NCBI RefSeq assembly: GCF_945605565.1
Contig: NZ_OX216966.1
Coordinates: forward strand, 1,795,501-1,859,500
DNA length: 64,000 bases
Direction of reading: 5' to 3'
Source: Paenibacillus dendritiformis
GTDB taxonomy: Bacteria > Bacillota > Bacilli > Paenibacillales > Paenibacillaceae
The notes beneath the pieces are model-generated. The model saw only the letters and a list, made by a program, of their open reading frames with translations. It did not search any database and was not told where the DNA came from. The position numbers and the translations under genes were made by a program. Below are positions 1 through 7,278 of the stretch, one piece after another (position 1 is the stretch's first letter; every line of letters begins with the position of its first letter).

Positions 1-153
1 TTTAGAGATTGGGTTCGACTATACAATCTGTCTCATATGTTAAAATAAAGTGATAAATACTTGTGAAACCTCAGAGCGCAAAATTACAATTCACTTAGAA
101 TAACAGATTATTGGGTTCACAGGTAAAGTTTAACCTTGCAAAATTTATTAAAG

Positions 154-200
154 CAGGTCTTAATGGAGATAAATTCTCTGTTGGGACCTGTTATTTTTTT
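154..200 (+). terminator. Rho-independent terminator
   Basis: CAGGTC (154-159) pairs with GACCTG (185-190), with a smaller GAGA/TCTC stem inside, followed by a T-rich tract at 191-200. No gene is visible upstream in the window, so it probably ends a transcript entering from the left. Confidence 0.5.
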
Positions 201-339
201 GCCCCCAGGACAAGTGGATAAGTGTTTAAATTCTTATGCTCTATTATATTTTTCAAAGAAAGAAAATGAATTGTGTGTAGAAAAATAAAATTAGATACGT
301 AGGAGTTAGACCTAATATTTGGAGAAAAATTATCGATAT

Positions 340-378
340 AACCTTGATTGGCCTGTTGCCTCTCAAGGTTTCTTTTTT
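340..378 (+). terminator. Rho-independent terminator with nested stem
   Basis: AACCTTGA (340-347) pairs with TCAAGGTT (363-370), followed by TCTTTTTT. A GGC/GCC pair nests inside the loop. The same outer and inner stems recur in the terminator at 7989-8021. Apart from the two terminators I see no gene between 1 and 440. Confidence 0.6.
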
Positions 379-440
379 AGTATTCCCCTACTATGGTAAA
401 TTTAACTACACAGCTGGAATATGGTGAACGAGTTGGCTGA

Positions 441-710
441 AGAGTGGAACGCAAAGCCACTTATTTATGAGGTCATGGATTATTAGCCCAAGTGAACGGC
501 CAAGGAGATGCATATTACTACCTGAACAACCAGCACGGCGACGTCGTGCACATCACGAACCGTCTGGGCGGCATCGTCAACAGCTACGAGTACGACGCCT
601 TCGGCCACACCTTGTCTGCCACCGAAGGCATCCCGAACCGCTTCCTCCTCGTGGGCGAGCAATTCGACCCTGTCACGCAGCAATATTACCTGCGCGGTTT
701 GAAATACGGT
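441..710 (+). pseudogene. Rhs/YD-repeat protein fragment (remnant)
   Basis: The reading frame encodes a typical Rhs core C-terminal stretch: GHGLLAQVNG, then YYYLNNQHGDVV, then EYDAFGHTLSAT, then GEQFDPVTQQYYLR. It is not a complete gene. The homologous frame continues upstream of the first start codon but is broken by TGA at 468-470. After QQYYLR the frame leaves the family, where RARFYNP-like residues are expected, and soon stops. Rhs proteins are very large surface or toxin-delivery polymorphic proteins, and this is under 100 codons of one. It is probably a decayed cassette or recombination remnant. I cannot see toxin or immunity remnants with confidence in the following 140 bases. Confidence 0.75.
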
Positions 711-853
711 AGACCTTCTTTTCATAGAACTTGATCAACGTACTAACTTACATGGATCTGTTAATGAGCTATTAACTTCTGGTGATCAGTAAGAAGAAGA
801 TGGGTCCTGCCTTTGAGTTTTACAAGAATAAGGGCGGCGCTTACTCCTCTTAC

Positions 854-1561
854 TCAAGTCCCGATCTCCTCGGTTATAATATTCTGTTGAATTTGGGACA
901 ACACTCGATTAACAAGTTGATCAGCTTGCCGAGTTGTTTCTGGTAAACGATATTTGGGGGAGAGCTTTAATATCCATTCACAGGCTGTTGCTAGGGAAAT
1001 GCGATGACCGATAGATACGAAAATAGGTTTAATATTTTCCTGAGTCCTTAAAACATTACCAATTATGTCACCGTTATCAATTAATGGTGCTATAGCTCCT
1101 CTGTTTTGTTCAAGGGAGTGGAACTCGCCTACTAACCTAGTTTTCCCGCATCCAATTGTAGGAATGTCAAATAGAACTCCCAAATGGCTCGCTAATCCAA
1201 ATCGTCTGGGATGTGCAATTCCCTGTCCATCACAAACAATCAGTTGGGGAGGAGTTTTTAATTGGTTGAATGCTTTAAGTATCGGGGGCAGTTCTCTAAA
1301 TGAAAACAATCCAGGAATGTAAGGGAAGTGAGCAGTGTCTACAACCACTACTGACTCAACTATATTTAGTGAAGCGGCATTCAAAATAACAATTGCTGCA
1401 ATTAATTTGTCATCCTTTTTGCTGTACGCTACGTCCACTCCGGCAACATAATTGATTTCAGCAAAGTGATCTTCCTTTATGACTTTTAAGGATAACTCTT
1501 GTTGTAATTTGATTGCGTCCGCTTCCGACAGTTCCCATGTATGTTTTAATATTGGTTCCAT
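854..1561 (-). CDS. nfi: Endonuclease V (deoxyinosine 3' endonuclease)
   Basis: A 235-residue protein, the usual length for endonuclease V, which nicks DNA at the second phosphodiester bond 3' of deoxyinosine during repair of deaminated adenine. Family motifs are in order. GVDVAY carries Asp43, PYIPGLFSFRE (80-90) is the base-wedge motif with Glu90, DGQGIAHPRRFGLASHLG (111-128) carries Asp111, and an IGHRISL segment lies near the C-terminus. All metal-binding acidic residues are present, so the enzyme should be active. The gene stands alone on the minus strand between an Rhs remnant and an unknown gene, so it looks monocistronic. ATG start, with GAGAAGGGA upstream on its strand. Confidence 0.93.
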   Translation of the reverse strand: MEPILKHTWELSEADAIKLQQELSLKVIKEDHFAEINYVAGVDVAYSKKDDKLIAAIVILNAASLNIVESVVVVDTAHFPYIPGLFSFRELPPILKAFNQLKTPPQLIVCDGQGIAHPRRFGLASHLGVLFDIPTIGCGKTRLVGEFHSLEQNRGAIAPLIDNGDIIGNVLRTQENIKPIFVSIGHRISLATACEWILKLSPKYRLPETTRQADQLVNRVLSQIQQNIITEEIGT

Positions 1562-1720
1562 TATAGAGTCCCTTCTCCAAAAACATTTGGATTTTTAACG
1601 GTTTGTTATTAGATTAAATATCTAACAATTATATAACAAAGTTAGTCTAGGGCCTACCTAAACAACTAAGATGCGGTTGAACTATTAAAATCCTTACCGT
1701 TGGAAAATGGAGGCAGAAAA

Positions 1721-2128
1721 ATGATGAATAGCAAATTTGTTGATCCATTCGAGTTGCGAATACGGAAAGCTCTTGACCAAGTACTGCCTGATTCTTATGA
1801 CAGTATTGAAAATTTCGAAAAATTTCCTCATAAAATTGGACTAAGTGTACTGCAAATTCTTATTGAATATGCTTGCAAAAGCCAGAACATTAATTCCATT
1901 TTATTAGCAAGAGATCGAATAAAGAAAATACCTTCGAAATGGTTACTTGAATACTTACCTGAAGCTGCTAAAGATAGTATTTGTAGTGAGGATGAATGGG
2001 AGTACCGTAGACTCTTAGAACTAGTAGACGAAGCAGTACCGCAATTATTACAAGTATATATTGAGCAAGGATTATTATCAGATAACGATGAGGTTCAGGA
2101 AGCGGCAATGGATTTTAGGAATAAGTAG
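1721..2128 (+). CDS. Hypothetical protein, 135 residues
   Basis: I do not recognise this protein. The start is set at ATG 1721 because GGAGG lies at 1709-1713 with a 7-base gap; an upstream TTG in frame at 1700 would precede that site. The product is soluble, acidic and predicted mainly helical (segments such as VLQILIEYACKS and RLLELVDEAVPQLLQVYIEQ), with no signal peptide or membrane span. Size and composition resemble immunity or accessory proteins found beside Rhs cassettes, and an Rhs remnant lies about 1 kb away. That link is only positional. Confidence 0.6.
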   Translation: MMNSKFVDPFELRIRKALDQVLPDSYDSIENFEKFPHKIGLSVLQILIEYACKSQNINSILLARDRIKKIPSKWLLEYLPEAAKDSICSEDEWEYRRLLELVDEAVPQLLQVYIEQGLLSDNDEVQEAAMDFRNK

Positions 2129-2436
2129 ATAAACCACTTACAAAACGCATGCTAAACTTTTTAAAGTCTGTTCCCATTAGAATGCTGAAGAGGAATGCCT
2201 AAATTTGTAGACCGAGTCTCAAACGCTGTGCAATGGAACCGCTAAATTCTGAAAATATCTTGGTCTTCGAGCCGGAAGTGAAAAAAGATAAATGGATGAT
2301 AATCCTAGAAAAGTGATTAAGCAGGAGTGCCCCCGGCATAAGGAGAATCATGACCGGAAAAAGGACAGAGCCTGCGAGAAGCCAGGCCAAGAAAGGATTC
2401 GTGCTATTTTTACCACGCCCGTCCAAGGACTTTAAT
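2129..2436. other. Intergenic, no supported gene
   Basis: Some 308 bases lie between two convergent genes. A minus-strand frame with a TTG start (2199-2456) overlaps the regulator gene's end and encodes one hydrophobic stretch. Its ribosome binding site is poorly spaced (AAAGGA two bases from TTG), so I do not call it. Neither strand shows a convincing terminator. Confidence 0.4.
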
Positions 2437-3327
2437 TTAATATTCAGCAAGCCCAAATTCCTTTATCTTATTTTCAACAAAATCTTTGAAGTTGTATTGT
2501 TTTTTGAGCTTGAACAGCATAATGGCTTGTTCGAAATCCGCTAATGCCGAAGTATGCTGATTTAAAAAATAGTGATTTAACCCTCTTTCATAATACAACT
2601 CTCCAAAAAGATAGAGAGAATTGTATTTCAAGCATTGTTCGATTCCTTTGCTGCAATAGTGTATACAGTTGTGATAGTCCTGATTTCTTGATAACGAACG
2701 TGCGAGCGCGTAGATGTTTTTGATGGGCAATGTCCTGTCTTCGATATAATAATGCCGATGGATATGGCGGTACGTCCAATGTAAAACGCGCAGAGCTTTG
2801 CGGTTTTGGCTGGATTCAGACAGCAAGATGCCAATGCTATTAATAATCGTCAATTCCTGTTCTGAACAAAACTTTAAACATTTGCAGGTTTTTCTTAATG
2901 CTGTTTTCAGCATCGTTAAGCAGGAACTAAAGTCCTTAGAGGAATAATAATGAGATATAGCTTTCGCCCAGAGGAGGAATTGCTGATCTTCGGGTGCTTC
3001 AAAAAGATGGCTTTCTTCTTCCAGTATCTTTAACACTTGTCCGAAATCATTTTCTTGAATAAAGGAGTCGACAATAAATTTAATATTATTTTTGTAGTTG
3101 ATATTGGAATCGTTATGGATATCAAATAAATATTTGACATTCACTCTTAATTTTTTGGACAGTAAGTATAATATAAAGCCAGATGGAATCTCTCGCCCAT
3201 TTTCTATGTTGCTGATATGAGGTTGCGTACAAATCCCCTTCGCCAGAGCCTGTTGGCTCAATCCTTGTTTCAAACGCAAGTCCTTAATAATTTTCCCAAT
3301 TTCAATGGCATTTAACGTATAAACCAT
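2437..3327 (-). CDS. XRE-family helix-turn-helix/TPR regulator, PlcR/Rgg-like layout
   Basis: A 296-residue protein with an N-terminal XRE helix-turn-helix (about residues 9-62; QGLSQQALAKGICTQPHIS followed by NIENGRE). About 230 helical residues follow with TPR-like repeats, the clearest being YLFGELYYERGLNHYFL and TSALADFEQAIMLFKLK. This layout and length match the RRNPP group (PlcR, NprR, Rgg, PrgX and the AloR proteins of Paenibacillus), whose TPR domain binds a re-imported peptide. The start is ATG 3327 with AAAGGGGG seven bases upstream. A 46-codon gene for an exported peptide lies divergently about 300 bases away. I infer a peptide-responsive regulator. Its targets are unknown; the neighbouring peptide, protease and kinase genes are plausible ones. 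Confidence 0.82.
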   Translation of the reverse strand: MVYTLNAIEIGKIIKDLRLKQGLSQQALAKGICTQPHISNIENGREIPSGFILYLLSKKLRVNVKYLFDIHNDSNINYKNNIKFIVDSFIQENDFGQVLKILEEESHLFEAPEDQQFLLWAKAISHYYSSKDFSSCLTMLKTALRKTCKCLKFCSEQELTIINSIGILLSESSQNRKALRVLHWTYRHIHRHYYIEDRTLPIKNIYALARSLSRNQDYHNCIHYCSKGIEQCLKYNSLYLFGELYYERGLNHYFLNQHTSALADFEQAIMLFKLKKQYNFKDFVENKIKEFGLAEY

Positions 3328-3371
3328 ATAGTTCCCCCTTTACACAATTTTACACTTGTTTATCTGATGCT

Positions 3372-3420
3372 GGAGGAAATATGCTTGTCCTGGTCGGGAA
3401 TTTCAATTCCTCCTTTTTGT
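3372..3420 (+). terminator. Terminator-like hairpin in the divergent intergenic region
   Basis: GGAGGAA (3372-3378) pairs with TTCCTCC (3407-3413), directly followed by TTTTTGTATTTTT. A smaller GGAAT/ATTCC stem lies in the loop. The left arm also serves as a good ribosome binding site for ATG 3381, which opens a 17-codon frame ending at 3434. It could be an attenuator ahead of the peptide gene or simply a terminator. Confidence 0.45.
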
Positions 3421-3624
3421 ATTTTTCGGAATAATCGAGTTGTATTTTAATGGTTTTTCGGTAAGGTTTTTTTACGTTCTTGCCGATTTGGCATGGATTC
3501 AGAACGGTTTCACATTATTGGAACAGAATATAACTATCCTTATTTATCGATCGAATTCGAACCATGTTATCGTTAAATTACAGTTAGGATTAACAAATCG
3601 CTATGGAAGAAAGGGGAAAAAGAA

Positions 3625-3765
3625 ATGAAGAAGATCGCGAGTGCATTTTTGATTTTCGCCTTATTTTTTGGTTATCAGCAAGCAGCTTCGCCCAACACCG
3701 ATTCATCACCAACGGCCGTAAAATTGGAATTGCGGAATGACCATCATCTGATTGGAGGGCACTAG
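3625..3765 (+). CDS. Small exported peptide, candidate signalling peptide precursor (46 residues)
   Basis: ATG 3625 follows AAAGGGG at 3611-3617 with an 8-base gap, a strong site. The product begins MKKIASAFLIFALFFGYQQA, a textbook Sec signal peptide with a charged start and hydrophobic core. A short hydrophilic segment follows, ending KLELRNDHHLIGGH. Precursors of PapR, NprX and AloP type share this size and layout and are cut after export to give a C-terminal 5-10-residue signal that enters the cell through Opp. The gene is divergent from the helix-turn-helix/TPR regulator at 2437-3327, as shp genes are to rgg. I infer a regulator-peptide pair. The mature peptide cannot be defined from sequence alone. 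It could also be a minor secreted peptide of other function. Confidence 0.68.
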   Translation: MKKIASAFLIFALFFGYQQAASPNTDSSPTAVKLELRNDHHLIGGH

Positions 3766-3975
3766 GCATGAGGTGCTGAACCTCACGAATTTTACTTCCG
3801 CAAACAGACAGCTTCCAAAAGGATTAAACAAAATTCCAAGCTATTTCCGTAACGAACGGTTTTGCAGTTAGGATTTAAAGTGGCTGCCAAAGGCGTAGTT
3901 GCTTTAGCAGTGATGAATGACCTGAATACAGGAAAAAGTACACCTCTCTCACGAATAAAGTGGGAGGGGATTTTC

Positions 3976-4062
3976 ATGTTATCGTTACAAACAATTTTGC
4001 GGGATCGCGCAAAATATATGCGTGCTAGGCCTCCCGATCCGGTAACGGATACGGATACCTGA
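3976..4062 (+). CDS. 28-residue peptide ahead of CPBP protease, kinase and regulator genes
   Basis: GGAGGGG at 3965-3971 lies four bases before ATG 3976 (TTTC between). The frame gives 28 residues starting MLSLQTILRDRAKYM and ending RARPPDPVTDTDT, with no signal peptide, one basic stretch and an acidic, Pro-rich tail. The frame is open upstream to a TTG at 3862, but the ribosome binding site favours 3976. It sits just before genes for an intramembrane CPBP protease and a ComP/ComA-like pair, the place held by comX or bacteriocin-type peptides in comparable loci. No homologue is known to me. I infer a peptide that is matured or exported and then sensed by the kinase. A leader peptide controlling the hairpin at 4077-4115 is the main alternative. 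Confidence 0.52.
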   Translation: MLSLQTILRDRAKYMRARPPDPVTDTDT

Positions 4063-4076
4063 ATCAAATCGCTGTG

Positions 4077-4115
4077 TTACGCTCCTTCTGTAATTAACCG
4101 ACCAAAGGAGCGTAA
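4077..4115 (+). promoter_or_regulatory. Hairpin enclosing the ribosome binding site of the CPBP gene
   Basis: TTACGCTCCTT (4077-4087) is a perfect 11-base complement of AAGGAGCGTAA (4105-4115) across a 17-base loop. The right arm contains the AAGGAG site and the A of the first ATG (4115). There is no T tract, so it is not a terminator. Folded RNA would hide the start site of the protease gene, whereas translation of the 28-codon frame ending at 4062 stops 14 bases before the stem. Confidence 0.65.
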
Positions 4116-4924
4116 TGGTTATGACGAATCAATGGACCCGAAAGCTTGCCGCTTTTTTTGTACAATCTGATCCCGAATATGATAGCTTTGTTCGCAAGCA
4201 TGAAGCGAAGAGCGGCAAGCAAATTTTATTCTACCTGTCCTTTGCGGTCTTTCCGGGAGTGTTGGCATATTTACTGATTTATCCGCTGCGCCCCCTGCTT
4301 ATGGCTGTGACGGGATTATCCAGTCATTATGTGCAGTTTCTTGTCCTGGCGGTTATGGCCAGCGGCTGGCATTTCCTTTTTCCGTTGTTCATGCTACGAT
4401 TTGCAGATAAGCTGACCTGGAAGGAAGCTCTTTGTTATCTGGGGTTCAGAAGGGAGTCTTTCAAAGGACTGCTGCTGGTCCTGCCGCTAATAACCCTGCT
4501 GTTCACCGCCTTATCCCTGCCTTACATGAAGTGGGTATTCCCGTCTTTATCCTCATTCCTGAACTCGATTCCGGCGCTTCATATGGGAGAGTGGCATATT
4601 TTTAACCAAGGATACTATGATTTTCCCTGGCCTTTGCTGCTGATTGGAATCATCGGGAATTTCATCGGAGAAGAAGTCTATTTCCGCGGTTATTTACTGA
4701 AGAAGATAGGCAGGCTGCGCTTTGATTGGCTGATCCTCAGCATTCTGTTCCAGGTCTATCATATGTGGCAAGCGCCGATGAACTGGGCTTTTATTCCGCT
4801 GGCGGTTATCATTCCTTGTGAAATCCTGGTCAAGCTGCGCAAAAACATATATGGAGCAATTCTGTTTCACATATTTATAAATACGATATGGGGGGCTATT
4901 ACCCTTTATCTGGTCGGGGTGTAA
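4115..4924 (+). CDS. CPBP-family intramembrane metalloprotease
   Basis: A 269-residue, strongly hydrophobic protein with about seven membrane spans. The CPBP (Abi/Rce1-like) motifs are complete: EEVYFR at 186-191, His216 in QVYHMW and His252 with Asn256 in FHIFIN, the residues that bind the catalytic zinc. Family members cut prenylated or peptide substrates in the membrane and often lie in bacteriocin or pheromone loci. Here it lies between a 28-residue peptide gene and a sensor kinase, so maturation of that peptide is the obvious inference. ATG 4115 is only four bases from AAAGGAG; the in-frame ATG 4121, ten bases away, is an equally good start. Both lie in or beside the hairpin at 4077-4115. 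Confidence 0.88.
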   Translation: MVMTNQWTRKLAAFFVQSDPEYDSFVRKHEAKSGKQILFYLSFAVFPGVLAYLLIYPLRPLLMAVTGLSSHYVQFLVLAVMASGWHFLFPLFMLRFADKLTWKEALCYLGFRRESFKGLLLVLPLITLLFTALSLPYMKWVFPSLSSFLNSIPALHMGEWHIFNQGYYDFPWPLLLIGIIGNFIGEEVYFRGYLLKKIGRLRFDWLILSILFQVYHMWQAPMNWAFIPLAVIIPCEILVKLRKNIYGAILFHIFINTIWGAITLYLVGV

Positions 4925-4959
4925 TTTGCCCTTATTGACATCATAGGGGAGGATAACTG

Positions 4960-7278
4960 ATGGGCATGCCCCACACGAAGCTTTCGCCGCTCATTGCGGC
5001 ATTACTTGCCATTTTTCTTGGGTTAGCCGTATTTATTCATCTGGAGACGATTCGTCATCCCTATATCGGTGCCGTGCTTCAGAGGGCAGAAGAAGGATGG
5101 AAGGTAACCGAAATAGACCCTTCCGGCAAGGCGGCGACAGGGGATGTGCGCCAGGGAGACCGGGTGCTGACGGTGGACGGCTTACCTGTGGACAAGCAAT
5201 TTGCCGATAAGTCGAAGGTGTCTCTGGTTAGAGCCGACACGGCAGAGTTCATGCGCGGCGATGGCTCTGTCTATGAAATACAGATCAAAACAGAAAGCAG
5301 AGATGTGCTGCAAAGTGTATTCTCCATTGTAGCGGCAGCACTGCTGCAGATCATCGGCTTGCTGGCTTACTATAAAAATTCTGCTTCATCCACGGTTCGC
5401 CGATTTTGCTTGCTGAACTACATAATGGCTCTGGTCATTCTGACTGTATATTCTACCGAATTGCTTGTATCGGATTTGATTTTGTCGATCTGCTCGGTCT
5501 GGCTCCCTTATTTGCTGCTCTCTTTTTGCGTTTCGTTTGTGCTGCGTGCGGTGCCTGCTCTATGGTCAAAGACCCTCTATTTCTTCCGTCTGGCCTGCAT
5601 TCTATTTTCTTGTTATACCATTTGGGCAGTAAGCCAGCATGAGATTCCCGGCTGGATTCGAGAAACGGTACATCTCGTTTTTATGATGACGCTGCTGTTT
5701 ATCTTGCTTATGATCCGGCTATATTGGAATTCGATGGATCGGGTGGAGAAAAACCATGCCCTGGGGCTGGGCGCCGGCCTATGCTTCAGCTTTCTGCCCT
5801 ATCTGTTCCTGTACGCGATCCCGGATTTACTGTGGAATGGGTACATCCTGGCTCCCGAATACGCGCTGATTGGTCTTGTGCCGCTGTCTGGCGTTTTTCT
5901 ATATATTCTGGACAAGCGCAGCATGGTGGATATGAACATCTATCTTCCCCGGCTGATGGTTCATATCCTTTATTATGGAGGCGTCTTTCTCCTCATCGCC
6001 TTTGCCAATCGAATGGAGCGTCCAGTCTGGACCGGAGTCTTATTCGGAGGCTTTGCTGCGGGGACCATGGTGTACCGGAGAGGGCTTCGCCGGTCAAGAC
6101 AACAGGCGGAAGGGCGCAGGGAGTGGTTGGAGCAGCAGAAGCTGAAGTTATCCATCCAGATGGCGGAGACCCGCAATATCCAGGATATTCTCAGCCTGAT
6201 CAGCGACATGCTTCACCGTGTCGTAGATGTGGAAGGAGTCTGTATGGTCTGGCATGACGGGACTCGACTGGTTGTACACGGCACAGGCCGATACAAAGAC
6301 ATGATTGGCAAAGAACAAGACGCCCGCTGGATCGATCGCAGCTTCTGGGAAAGAGGCTTCGATTTCGAATATGTTGCCTCCATTTCCGACTTCGCCGGAT
6401 TTTCCTGTACAGGATATTTGTGCATAGGTCCCAAGGGCAATTTGTCGCTGTTCTCCGTGGAAGAGAAGAGGCTGATTGACGAGATTGGCAGGGAAGCAGC
6501 CCGGCTATTGACCAATGCCAGACTGCTGACCGGATTGCAGAAAGAGCTTCAACATACAAGAGAGCAGCACGCGTGTGATGCTCATCCTGTTCATGATGAC
6601 ATTCGGCAGATGAACCATCTGTTAATGGAGGCCCAGCAAGCTGAGCGGGTTCGCCTCTCCTATTATCTGCATGATCGGCTGTTGCAGAATCTGATTTTCC
6701 TATCGAGAGATCTGGAGGAGATGGCGAATCAGGGACGAGCTGATAACCGGCAGATCGCGTCCTGGCTAAAGTGCCTCTATGAATCGCAGCAGGATATCCG
6801 GGCGCTGTGTGATGAGTTGTATCCGCATATTGTAGATAAAGCCGGGCTGGAGGAGTCCTTGCGCTGGTTGCTGCGGACGGCCGGAGAGAAGGGGGGATTG
6901 CGTGTATCGCTTCATTACGATTGGCCGGGAGAAGCGCCGGACCCCTTGCTCAAGTCCAATCTTTTCCGAATGATCCGTGAGCTTGTCCATAATGTGCTGA
7001 AGCATGCCGAAGCCACGGAGCTTGATGTTCGCGTCAAGCGGGTAGAGGATGAGGGAATATATTGCACGGTAAGCGATGACGGCAAGGGGTTCGATGCAGG
7101 TGCTTTTCTGGAACACATCGGATCCCGGGAAGGCGCGCATCTTGGACTTATCTCGGTCAACAGCCAGATCGGTTATCTTGGCGGAGAGATGGAGCTTCAT
7201 TCCACACCGGGAGAGGGGACAAGGATTACACTGCGGCTGCGGTCTCCAGCCTCATGTGAAATAGGAGGGAACGCATAA
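4960..7278 (+). CDS. ComP-like sensor histidine kinase with PDZ domain
   Basis: A 772-residue membrane kinase. In order it has a first membrane span (9-27), an extracytoplasmic PDZ-like domain (about 34-112, with GDVRQGDRVLTVDG), some eight further spans (about 117-370), a GAF-like region (about 400-520) and a HisKA_3/HATPase core. The phospho-acceptor is His571 in SYYLHDRLLQN, the N box is RELVHNVLKHA (Asn678) and the G box DDGKGFD (706-712). Length and layout match ComP, which senses the ComX pheromone. There is no ComQ prenyltransferase; a CPBP protease gene lies upstream instead. ATG 4960 follows AGGGGAGG. The last codon overlaps the regulator gene by one base, so the two are co-translated. 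Ligand unknown. Confidence 0.88.
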   Translation: MGMPHTKLSPLIAALLAIFLGLAVFIHLETIRHPYIGAVLQRAEEGWKVTEIDPSGKAATGDVRQGDRVLTVDGLPVDKQFADKSKVSLVRADTAEFMRGDGSVYEIQIKTESRDVLQSVFSIVAAALLQIIGLLAYYKNSASSTVRRFCLLNYIMALVILTVYSTELLVSDLILSICSVWLPYLLLSFCVSFVLRAVPALWSKTLYFFRLACILFSCYTIWAVSQHEIPGWIRETVHLVFMMTLLFILLMIRLYWNSMDRVEKNHALGLGAGLCFSFLPYLFLYAIPDLLWNGYILAPEYALIGLVPLSGVFLYILDKRSMVDMNIYLPRLMVHILYYGGVFLLIAFANRMERPVWTGVLFGGFAAGTMVYRRGLRRSRQQAEGRREWLEQQKLKLSIQMAETRNIQDILSLISDMLHRVVDVEGVCMVWHDGTRLVVHGTGRYKDMIGKEQDARWIDRSFWERGFDFEYVASISDFAGFSCTGYLCIGPKGNLSLFSVEEKRLIDEIGREAARLLTNARLLTGLQKELQHTREQHACDAHPVHDDIRQMNHLLMEAQQAERVRLSYYLHDRLLQNLIFLSRDLEEMANQGRADNRQIASWLKCLYESQQDIRALCDELYPHIVDKAGLEESLRWLLRTAGEKGGLRVSLHYDWPGEAPDPLLKSNLFRMIRELVHNVLKHAEATELDVRVKRVEDEGIYCTVSDDGKGFDAGAFLEHIGSREGAHLGLISVNSQIGYLGGEMELHSTPGEGTRITLRLRSPASCEIGGNA

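Noticed and set aside
2199..2456. 85-residue minus-strand frame overlapping the regulator gene, considered as its downstream signal peptide gene
   Set aside because: TTG start only two bases from its Shine-Dalgarno, long hydrophobic core in mid-chain and an extended basic tail; the divergent 46-residue peptide fits far better.
3862..4062. 66-residue version of the small peptide starting at TTG
   Set aside because: The strong GGAGGGG site lies inside this frame and points to ATG 3976, giving 28 residues.
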